A stretch of 5,602 nt of DNA, taken from assembly GCA_946538795.1 (NCBI GenBank), contig CAMNGY010000130.1, forward strand, positions 1-5,602, written 5' to 3'. Origin of the DNA: an uncultured Treponema sp. (GTDB lineage: Bacteria > Spirochaetota > Spirochaetia > Treponematales > Treponemataceae). The notes beneath the pieces are model-generated. The model had not been told where the DNA came from and did not search any database. It saw nothing but the letters and a program-made list of their open reading frames with translations. Position numbers and translations under genes: made by a program. Shown here in pieces: positions 1 through 4,963 of the stretch (positions are counted from its first letter, which is position 1; every line of letters starts with the position of its first letter).

Positions 1-1558
1 CAAGACGTTCCAAGGGCCCCGGCAACAGCAAAGTCCTAATGCAAGCTGTGGCTAAAAGAAAGGAAAAAAGACATAGTTCCAGTATGGCGAACCAATCCCC
101 AAAAACGGTATAGGGATATGGCTTTCTGTATAGAGGAACCGAAATCCTCCTGCCCAAGAATCCAGGACAAAATTCTTCAAGCTCCTCTACTACATCTCCA
201 TTCCTGTCTATTACACAGCTTACGCCGCTCGCCGTACTTCTCAGGACAGGAACCCCGTTTTCGGCAGCCCTGAAAACAGACATAGCAAGGTGCTGCCGCT
301 GGCATGCAGGAGAGGATGCCCAAGAATCATTGCAGATGCTGAAAAGGCAATTGGCGCCATCCTTTACGAACCTGGCGCACAGACTTCCAAAGGTGTCCTC
401 GAAACATATCGGGACTGAAAAGGAAATGCCCCGGTCTTCAAAAACAACGGGCTCTTCTCCTGCCTTCCAGACGAAACTTCTGTCCTCGACAAACCTGTCA
501 TACAGACCTTTCAGCAAAGGGTAAAACGGAAGGGATTCCGTAAAGGGTACCAAATGCTGTTTCACATACATATCTGGATGGGGCGGAAGAACAGGGCCTT
601 TCTCATGATCGAATATCAGGGCGGTATTGCAGTCATCCCCGTCTTCGTCAATAGAATGGTTGCCTATGATATAACACGCGGAAGTCCTGGCCATCAGCCC
701 TAAAACTGACGAAACGGCATTAAAGCGGGCTATATCTGTCCTGGAGTCATAATGGTGCACCAGAGGCGGGACCACAGAGGTTTCCGGCCAGACAACAAAA
801 TCCGCATCCTGGTATATGGAAAGAGCCTCCTCTGTCAAGGAAACCAAAGAGAAAATATCCCTTTTATAACCTTCTTCAGTATACTTGGACGAATCTGTGC
901 CGTTTTGCACCAGCACCACGGTAATATCCTTATGTTCTCCGCCCCTGCAGGAAACATGCCATCCCAGCATGACAAAGAATACTGTTATCAGTAAGAGCGC
1001 AATGGCTGGAATTGCCCCCCTTCTCAACTTGCCTTCCCTGTACGAAACGAGCCCATTGGCACAAGATGCCGAAAAAAAAGCGCAAAAAGCGGAAGCAATC
1101 CAGACACCTCCAACCGATGCGGCTGTAAGGAGAGGACTGAATTTCCACTGGCTGTAACCAATGATACCATATCCGAAGCCAAGCGGTCCAAGGGATTTCA
1201 GGTACTCAAAACTGCAGAAAGCAAGGGCCATGGCATGATATGGAAACCCCTTGTAACAGAGAGAGAGAAACTTCATCACAAGGAAGCAAAGACCGTACAA
1301 GACTGCGTATGATATGACGGCAACAAAAAAAAGGCTGTGGGCATATCGAGCGACCCAAAAACACATCAAACCGTATGCAAAAAGCCCATAAACAAAGCCT
1401 AAAAAAAATACACGCCTCATAGCAGTCTTTTCAACGGCAAGAAAAACAGGAAGGAGCGAAAAAAAAGAAAGGAAAAATAAACCATCTTTGAACAGCACAT
1501 TAGGCTGCCCCAAGACAAAAAAAATAATTGAAAGAAAAACTTGTAAAAGAGCCTTCAA
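1..1558 (-). CDS. lnt: Apolipoprotein N-acyltransferase (Lnt), 3' end cut by window edge
   Basis: Lnt is an inner-membrane enzyme that transfers an acyl chain from a phospholipid to the N-terminal cysteine of lipoproteins, the last step of lipoprotein maturation. The frame is open from 1558 to the window edge (519 codons; E. coli Lnt is 512 residues), so only the extreme C-terminus is missing. Residues 1-200 form several hydrophobic segments, including GYSQW near 134-138. Residues about 212-475 form a carbon-nitrogen hydrolase domain. The catalytic triad is visible: E259 in WPET, K333 in YVKQHLVPF, C385 in PICFED. These numbers almost match E. coli E267/K335/C387. CNDSW (409-413) and a last membrane segment near 490-510 also fit. 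The start is inferred: the frame has a TGA at 1570-1568 and no ATG upstream of the first hydrophobic segment, so TTG at 1558 is the best choice. It lies 5 bases after the hup stop, so translational coupling is likely. The Shine-Dalgarno sequence is poor (TAAGGG only 2 bases away). Confidence 0.93.
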   Translation of the reverse strand, partial: MKALLQVFLSIIFFVLGQPNVLFKDGLFFLSFFSLLPVFLAVEKTAMRRVFFLGFVYGLFAYGLMCFWVARYAHSLFFVAVISYAVLYGLCFLVMKFLSLCYKGFPYHAMALAFCSFEYLKSLGPLGFGYGIIGYSQWKFSPLLTAASVGGVWIASAFCAFFSASCANGLVSYREGKLRRGAIPAIALLLITVFFVMLGWHVSCRGGEHKDITVVLVQNGTDSSKYTEEGYKRDIFSLVSLTEEALSIYQDADFVVWPETSVVPPLVHHYDSRTDIARFNAVSSVLGLMARTSACYIIGNHSIDEDGDDCNTALIFDHEKGPVLPPHPDMYVKQHLVPFTESLPFYPLLKGLYDRFVEDRSFVWKAGEEPVVFEDRGISFSVPICFEDTFGSLCARFVKDGANCLFSICNDSWASSPACQRQHLAMSVFRAAENGVPVLRSTASGVSCVIDRNGDVVEELEEFCPGFLGRRISVPLYRKPYPYTVFGDWFAILELCLFSFLLATACIRTLLLPGPLERL

Positions 1559-1563
1559 TGCCC

Positions 1564-1884
1564 TTACTCATCTGAAAGCGACGGAACAGGAAGATCCCAC
1601 AAAGCCTTCTTCAACTCCTGTCCCGAACGGAAAGCTGCTACATAGTGGGGTGCGACGGAAAGCTGCTCCCCTGTCTTAGGATTACGAGCCTTAGCACGGC
1701 CCTTCCGGAGCCTTGGCTCAAAAGTACCAAATCCCCGAAGCTCTATAGTATCTCCGACCTTCATGGCATCTTTCAAACCAAGCAGAAGGTTCTCTACGAC
1801 ATCCTGCACTATTTTTTTTTCATATGATGTATTCTGATATATAGCTTCCACCAAATCATATTTCGTAATTTTTTTACCAGCCAT
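1564..1884 (-). CDS. hup: HU/IHF-family DNA-binding protein
   Basis: This is a 106-residue histone-like nucleoid protein that bends and compacts DNA as a dimer. Seen in the sequence: the helical dimerisation half (residues 6-42), GDTIELRGFGTFE (44-56) leading into the beta sheet, and the DNA-binding arm GRAKARNPKTGE (62-73), with the intercalating proline at P69. The closing FRSGQELKKAL (85-95) is typical of the family. It is longer than the usual 90 residues because of a few extra N-terminal residues (AGKKIT) and an acidic tail (DLPVPSLSDE, 97-106) after the last helix. The ATG at 1884 is the first start after an in-frame TGA (1890-1888). A GGGG at 1898-1895 is a weak ribosome binding site 10 bases upstream. 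It lies downstream of the rpsT terminator, so it probably has its own promoter, although I found no convincing one. lnt follows after 5 bases. The sequence does not settle HU versus IHF-like specificity. Confidence 0.95.
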   Translation of the reverse strand: MAGKKITKYDLVEAIYQNTSYEKKIVQDVVENLLLGLKDAMKVGDTIELRGFGTFEPRLRKGRAKARNPKTGEQLSVAPHYVAAFRSGQELKKALWDLPVPSLSDE

Positions 1885-1913
1885 ATATCATAAACCCCAT
1901 CACGATGAAATTT

Positions 1914-1977
1914 AAAAAAATTAGAAGCTACCGTCCCTTTCAAGCCTTATGGCTCAAACGGGACGGAAGATAATTCT
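1914..1977 (-). terminator. Rho-independent terminator of rpsT
   Basis: A perfect 7-bp stem, CCGTCCC/GGGACGG (1931-1937 with 1960-1966), continues inward with TTT/AAA and AGCC/GGCT around a TTAT loop. It is extended outward across an internal loop by AGAA/TTCT (1923-1926 with 1974-1977). On the minus-strand transcript it is followed by AA and seven U (1920-1914). It begins 2 bases after the rpsT stop codon. No T-run follows in the plus direction, so it acts on leftward transcription and separates rpsT from hup. Confidence 0.8.
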
Positions 1978-1978
1978 G

Positions 1979-2269
1979 TCAGTTTGACGAAACAGCCTCA
2001 GCGGCAAAGTTCTTATGGAAGAATTTCATCATCCTGCTCTTCTTACGAGCAACAGCATTCCTCTTCTTCACACCCTTGCGGAAAGCCACATCCAGCTCCG
2101 CCTGGAACACCTTATACTTCTCTTCGGCAAGAGCCTTGTCCTTCTTCTGGACGGCTTCTACAAAAGCCCTCTCCGCCGTATGGCAACGGGACTTTACGGC
2201 CTTGTTGCGAATCCTGCGAACCTCACTCTGCACATATCGCTTCTCTGCAGACGATTTCTTAACTGACAA
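1979..2269 (-). CDS. rpsT: Small ribosomal subunit protein bS20
   Basis: This 96-residue basic protein has the layout of bS20, a primary 16S rRNA-binding protein that forms a helical bundle at the bottom of the 30S subunit. Family features seen: the N-terminal basic helix with SSAEKR and RRIRNKAVKS (18-27), a middle helix with FVEAVQKKDKALAEEKY, and the diagnostic GVKKRNAVARKKSRMMK near 65-81. It is slightly longer than the usual 85-90 residues owing to a C-terminal FAAEAVSSN tail. The start is a TTG (2269-2267). It is supported by the family's N-terminus (SVKKSSAEKR) and by a GGGGG tract (2281-2277) 7 bases upstream as ribosome binding site; no in-frame ATG lies nearby. The gene is followed at once by a strong terminator. 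It may be read from the upstream zinc-ribbon gene's promoter past a weak terminator, or from its own unrecognised promoter. Confidence 0.94.
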   Translation of the reverse strand: MSVKKSSAEKRYVQSEVRRIRNKAVKSRCHTAERAFVEAVQKKDKALAEEKYKVFQAELDVAFRKGVKKRNAVARKKSRMMKFFHKNFAAEAVSSN

Positions 2270-2287
2270 AGGAATACCCCCAAAATC

Positions 2288-2331
2288 AAAAAAACTAAAA
2301 GCCCTTCAAAAAAGCAAACGCTTCCCGGCTT
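2288..2331 (-). terminator. Possible weak terminator between the zinc-ribbon gene and rpsT
   Basis: On the minus strand, AAGCC (2331-2327) can pair with GGCTT (2303-2299). Inside this, GAAGC (2324-2320) pairs with GCTTT (2315-2311, one G-U) around a GTTT loop. The outer stem is followed by TTAG and a run of seven T (2294-2288). The stem is interrupted by asymmetric unpaired bases, so it may only attenuate read-through into rpsT rather than stop it. Confidence 0.4.
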
Positions 2332-2359
2332 ACTAAAACCCCAACAACCCCGAAAGGAA

Positions 2360-2533
2360 TTACTTGAAATCCTTCGGGCGGCGCTCCTGCTTCTTGCACT
2401 TCTGGCACTCGGCATAATTGCGAATTCTGCCATTTTCCATTATGGTCTTCATAACAATCTCACCGCCACACTCTTCGTGGATGAACTTATGTGTCGCAAC
2501 TGTAGTACGAGAGTTCTTACTGGCTCCTGCCAT
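2360..2533 (-). CDS. Small basic zinc-ribbon protein, function unknown
   Basis: A 57-residue protein I do not recognise by name. It starts with a Ser/Thr/Arg-rich stretch, followed by H19-x2-C22-GGE, then 20 residues, C43-x2-C46, and a basic tail (KKQERRPKDFK). The H-x2-C plus C-x2-C layout suggests a zinc ribbon with one Cys replaced by His. Net charge is about +6. Size, charge, spacing of the two metal knuckles and position next to rpsT resemble a small ribosomal or ribosome-associated protein such as bL33, but the sequence signature of bL33 is absent, so I do not assign it. The start is decided by GGAGGA at 2546-2541, 7 bases before ATG 2533; a TTG at 2548 overlaps this ribosome binding site and is not used. 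A TTGACA promoter lies just upstream. Confidence 0.82.
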   Translation of the reverse strand: MAGASKNSRTTVATHKFIHEECGGEIVMKTIMENGRIRNYAECQKCKKQERRPKDFK

Positions 2534-2563
2534 AGCATTTTCCTCCAAACAAAATTATCGTGT

Positions 2564-2599
2564 TCTATACTATACAGAATTTTAACAAATTCTGTCAAG
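2564..2599 (-). promoter_or_regulatory. Promoter of the zinc-ribbon gene
   Basis: On the minus strand a perfect -35 box TTGACA (2599-2594) is followed by TGTATA (17-base spacer) or TATAGT (2574-2569, 19-base spacer), within the stretch TATAGTATAG. It lies 31 bases before the start codon counted from position 2564. Which of the overlapping -10 boxes is used is unclear. The spacer is occupied by an inverted repeat. Confidence 0.65.
2574..2596. repeat. 9-bp perfect inverted repeat, candidate operator
   Basis: ACAGAATTT (2574-2582) and AAATTCTGT (2588-2596) are exact reverse complements separated by TTAAC. The repeat overlaps the -35 box and spacer of the left-facing promoter and lies 25 bases upstream of the -35 box of the right-facing one. 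That is a typical site for a dimeric repressor. No T-run follows on either side, which argues against a terminator. The regulator is not visible in this window. Confidence 0.55.
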
Positions 2600-2620
2600 T
2601 GGATGAAAAAAACAGGCAAT

Positions 2621-2648
2621 TGTTTTTTACGCAAACAAACGATATAAT
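2621..2648 (+). promoter_or_regulatory. Promoter of the transporter/glycosyltransferase operon
   Basis: TTGTTT (2621-2626), a 16-base spacer and a perfect TATAAT (2643-2648). Transcription would begin near 2655, at or beside the ATG at 2656, which gives a leaderless or nearly leaderless mRNA. Confidence 0.6.
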
Positions 2649-2655
2649 GGCCGTT

Positions 2656-3603
2656 ATGTATATAACGGTCCTAAAACAGCTGCTGATCATGATGGCCATA
2701 GCGGTCCTTTCTTTCGCTTTCTCAAAGAAAAACCGCCTTGGCGACTCCGAAAGCAGCTTCCTCAGCCGCCTGCTGCTCTACTTCGTGAACCCCTGCCTGA
2801 TTTTCAACTCATTCAACAGGGAATTTGACAACCAAAAGCTGAAGAAACTGGCCTTCGTAATACTGCTGAGCCTTATCCTGCACATAATCATGACGGTAGT
2901 TGTCACGATTTTCGTCCGCTCAAAGGACGAAAAAGCAAAGCAGCTGGACGGCCTTGACAAGGTAGGCACGGTACTGACGAACTGCGGTTTCATCGGGATC
3001 CCCCTTATAAACGGAGTGTTCGGTCCTGAAGGAATTTTCTACCTGACCGGCTACCTGGCTGTGTTCAACATCTGGCTCTGGACCTACGGTGAATACCAGA
3101 TGTCGCACAGCTTCAGAATCAAGAAAGTGCTGACAAACCCTAACATAGTCGCCCTGCTGTGCGGCCTGCTTCTCTACTGTCTTCCGGTTACCCTGCCCGA
3201 TGTCATAGCAAAGCCCCTCTCCTATATAAGCGACATGAACACCGCCCTGTCAATGGTACTGCTGGGTCTTCTGTTCGCATCCTTCAAAAAGACAAGTGAT
3301 GCCCCCTATGCGCGCAGGATAGCAAAAGTCTGCCTCCTCCGCCTCGTTATCTGCCCCTTGGTCAGCCTGATGCTGGTTCTTTCAGTCTGGAAGCTCTTCG
3401 CAAGCGGATCGGGGCTACGAACAGAGCTTTTCGTGGCGTTCATCTGCAGCCTATGTCCGGTAGGCATGAGCGTTTCCAGCTTCGCCTGCCTTTTCAACAA
3501 AGACGCATCCTACACAAGCCTGATGGTGCTATCCACATCAGTCCTCTGCATAATATCCGTACCGACGTTCGTCAGAATCGCGGAACTTCTGATGCCACTA
3601 TGA
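2656..3603 (+). CDS. AEC (auxin efflux carrier) family membrane transporter
   Basis: A 315-residue inner-membrane protein of the bacterial AEC/bile-acid-arsenite-riboflavin-transporter-like group, whose members move small organic acids or amino acids; the substrate here cannot be told. About ten hydrophobic segments are visible (roughly 4-22, 35-53, 65-87, 104-122, 126-145, 162-179, 195-211, 224-246, 257-276, 288-308). Family motifs are NPCLIF (45-50), NCGFIGIPL (109-117) and the CPVGMSVSSFACLF stretch (267-280) followed by a conserved final helix. The length is normal. The frame is open back to 2560, but the first hydrophobic helix begins at M2656 (MYITVLKQLL). Starts at 2560 or 2647 would lie upstream of, or inside, the TATAAT box. 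No Shine-Dalgarno sequence precedes 2656. The stop codon overlaps the next start by ATGA. Family assignment is firm; direction of transport is inferred from family. Confidence 0.87.
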   Translation: MYITVLKQLLIMMAIAVLSFAFSKKNRLGDSESSFLSRLLLYFVNPCLIFNSFNREFDNQKLKKLAFVILLSLILHIIMTVVVTIFVRSKDEKAKQLDGLDKVGTVLTNCGFIGIPLINGVFGPEGIFYLTGYLAVFNIWLWTYGEYQMSHSFRIKKVLTNPNIVALLCGLLLYCLPVTLPDVIAKPLSYISDMNTALSMVLLGLLFASFKKTSDAPYARRIAKVCLLRLVICPLVSLMLVLSVWKLFASGSGLRTELFVAFICSLCPVGMSVSSFACLFNKDASYTSLMVLSTSVLCIISVPTFVRIAELLMPL

Positions 3604-4745
3604 TTATGAGCCTCAGGACCTTGAAAGCGACCGTAAAAAAGCTTTTGCCATACAGCCCGAAAAGGGGCGTGCGCCCCCTCCCCTCCCCCGGCGACGGAAA
3701 GGAAGGAGTCTTTTCCTCACAGGTCTTTCCTGCATCTTCATTCAGCCTAAGGCTGTCCAGCAGCCTGGACGGTAACGTTGACTTTTCCCCATATACCATG
3801 CCGGTCCCAGCTTATAAAGTTTTCAGCATAAAAGAAGGCAAGTTCATATACGGCAGGGAAGAGGTTTTCACCAGGCGGGGCAGAATTCTTGAGGAAATAA
3901 GCTCACAAAACGAGAACCCCCTGACAGGAGAGTGCCTGGACCTAAGCCCCAGAAGAAAAATCCGCGCGAGGGTCCTGCTGCTGGGGCTGTCAGGACTTGA
4001 GGACAGTTATTACCATTTTATGGTAGAGCTGCTCTTGCGATGGTGGATTTTCAAGCAGAGCGGACTGGAAGCGGATTACTACGTGCTGAACACGGGGAAA
4101 GGCTTTCAGAAAGAAGCCTTGGACATGCTGGGCATACATGAAAACCAAGTGCTGAAAGCCGAAAAAAACGAAGTCATACAGGCAGACACCATAATATGCC
4201 CATCACTTGTGAACAACTATGAGCTTTCGCACCTGCGCGGACACGAACTTTACAACAAGCTGTACATGCCCCCGTGGTCAAAGGATGCGTATTCGTTCCT
4301 GGCAGAAAAAAACGGCTTGACGAAGACAAAAGCGGAAAAGCTCATCTATATCTCCCGGAACAGGTCGAGCCGTCGTAAAATCGAGAACGAGAAAGAACTT
4401 CTCAGAATACTCGGGGAGTTCGGATTCAGGACATATTATCTGGAAGAAATGACCCTCCGCGAACAGGCTGAGCTTTTCGCCTCCGCTCGTTTCGTCGTGG
4501 CCCCCCATGGAGCAGGTCTGGTAAACCTGATATGGAGCCGGGCAGGAACAGGCATCCTGGAACTGTACCCAGAATTCTACCATGACCCCGGTTTCCGCAT
4601 CCTGGCCTCCGCCCTGAACTTGGACTACCACTACGCCATCTGCAAGAGTCCGGGAGCGGAATTCCTTGCTCCGGTTGAAGAGAATATATACGTGGACTGC
4701 CTTGAAAAGATAGAGGCTTTTTTACGGGAAAAACAAAAGTGTTGA
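3600..4745 (+). CDS. GT61-like (DUF563) glycosyltransferase
   Basis: A 381-residue protein resembling glycosyltransferase family 61, whose members transfer sugars from nucleotide-sugars; in bacteria they are usually linked to surface polysaccharide or glycan synthesis. Evidence: DSYYHFMVELLLRWW (135-149), an early family motif; YYVLNTGKGFQKEALDMLGI (160-179); LIYISRNRSSRRK (248-260); and the hallmark FVVAPHGAGLVNLIW (298-312), followed by ILELYPEFY (319-327). The N-terminal 60 residues are basic and Pro/Ser-rich without a clear signal peptide, so a cytoplasmic enzyme is likely. The frame is open back to 3453, but that part overlaps the transporter gene. ATG 3600 overlaps the transporter stop (ATGA), a usual sign of translational coupling, and no good Shine-Dalgarno sequence is present. 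ATG 3606 is an alternative. Acceptor and sugar are unknown, and there are no other glycan genes in the window to tell. Confidence 0.85.
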   Translation: MIMSLRTLKATVKKLLPYSPKRGVRPLPSPGDGKEGVFSSQVFPASSFSLRLSSSLDGNVDFSPYTMPVPAYKVFSIKEGKFIYGREEVFTRRGRILEEISSQNENPLTGECLDLSPRRKIRARVLLLGLSGLEDSYYHFMVELLLRWWIFKQSGLEADYYVLNTGKGFQKEALDMLGIHENQVLKAEKNEVIQADTIICPSLVNNYELSHLRGHELYNKLYMPPWSKDAYSFLAEKNGLTKTKAEKLIYISRNRSSRRKIENEKELLRILGEFGFRTYYLEEMTLREQAELFASARFVVAPHGAGLVNLIWSRAGTGILELYPEFYHDPGFRILASALNLDYHYAICKSPGAEFLAPVEENIYVDCLEKIEAFLREKQKC

Positions 4746-4768
4746 CAATTTTCCCCATATAGTATAGT
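4742..4768 (+). promoter_or_regulatory. Promoter of rho
   Basis: A perfect TTGACA (4742-4747) is followed after 15 bases by TATAGT (4763-4768); an overlapping TATAGT lies at 4758-4763. The -35 box contains the TGA stop codon of the glycosyltransferase gene (4743-4745). The expected transcript starts near 4775, giving a leader of about 190 bases. The spacer is shorter than ideal, so the exact -10 box is uncertain. Confidence 0.6.
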
Positions 4769-4838
4769 GTATCTCTTGCACAAGGTTGCAGGACTAATCT
4801 GTCTACATTATTTTTGCATCAATAAAAATCTTTTTTAT

Positions 4839-4963
4839 GGATTATAGATTTTCAAGGAATGCCTCCGATGGGGGGCTAATCCTTTAGTCAGTTTATGTAA
4901 ATTCGTAGGATGCCGTAAGTCAGCATTTTGCCTGAATGGTTCCTACAATAACGGAGGGCATTT
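4839..4963 (+). promoter_or_regulatory. Structured leader of rho with possible Shine-Dalgarno switch
   Basis: Form A: GGATTA (4839-4844) pairs with TAATCC (4877-4882), and directly inside it GCCTCC (4861-4866) pairs with GGGGGC (4871-4876, one G-U) around GATG, leaving a 16-base bulge on the 5' side. Form B: AATGCCTCCG (4858-4867) pairs with CGGAGG-G-CATT (4952-4962), 10 bp with one bulged G, which buries the GGAGGG ribosome binding site (4953-4958). CCTCC is shared, so the two forms exclude each other. A separate hairpin (4905-4946) lies between. This does not match any riboswitch class I can recall. The base pairs are read directly; the regulatory role is inference. Confidence 0.5.
4905..4946 (+). 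promoter_or_regulatory. Hairpin just upstream of the rho ribosome binding site
   Basis: GTAGGA (4905-4910) pairs with TCCTAC (4941-4946). It continues, after a bulged T, with GCCG/TGGT (4912-4915 with 4937-4940, including G-U pairs) and ends with TCAG/CTGA (4920-4923 with 4932-4935). No T-run follows, so it is not a terminator. It ends 6 bases before the Shine-Dalgarno sequence and would sit inside form B of the leader as an enclosed hairpin. Confidence 0.5.

Noticed and set aside
752..1157. Overlapping open frames on both strands in this region
   Set aside because: They are out of frame with lnt, whose continuous frame and catalytic motifs cover this region; no family features or ribosome binding sites.
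1885..1978. Promoter for hup
   Set aside because: TATGAT (1892-1887) and TCTAAT (1925-1920) are present, but no -35 box lies at a suitable distance, so I do not annotate one.
1984..2336. Open frames on the plus strand opposite rpsT
   Set aside because: Antisense shadows of a clear bS20 gene; composition (Ser/Pro/Cys-rich) is typical of a reverse-complemented basic protein.
2194..2433. Minus-strand 79-residue frame overlapping the zinc-ribbon and rpsT genes
   Set aside because: Overlaps two supported genes in another frame and has an Arg/Ser-rich shadow composition.
2360..2533. Assignment as ribosomal protein bL33
   Set aside because: Size and knuckle spacing are similar, but the usual RNYTTxKNKR-type core and the first C-x2-C are missing.
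2360..2548. Longer zinc-ribbon protein from TTG 2548
   Set aside because: The TTG overlaps the GGAGGA ribosome binding site that serves ATG 2533.
2560..2655. N-terminal extension of the AEC transporter
   Set aside because: Would start upstream of the TATAAT promoter; the residues are not hydrophobic or family-like, and the first membrane helix begins after 2656.
3453..3599. 49-residue N-terminal extension of the glycosyltransferase
   Set aside because: It lies wholly within the transporter coding region in another frame; the ATGA overlap at 3600 gives a natural start.
4278..4758. Two minus-strand frames opposite the glycosyltransferase
   Set aside because: Shadows of the GT61-like gene, with no ribosome binding site or recognisable domain.
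4822..4838. AT-only palindrome (ATAAAA/TTTTAT) as terminator after the glycosyltransferase gene
   Set aside because: The stem has no G-C pairs and is not followed by a T-run on the plus strand; too weak to terminate.
4861..4876. GCCTCC-GATG-GGGGGC hairpin as a terminator
   Set aside because: Followed by TAATCC rather than a T-run; it fits better as part of the leader structure.
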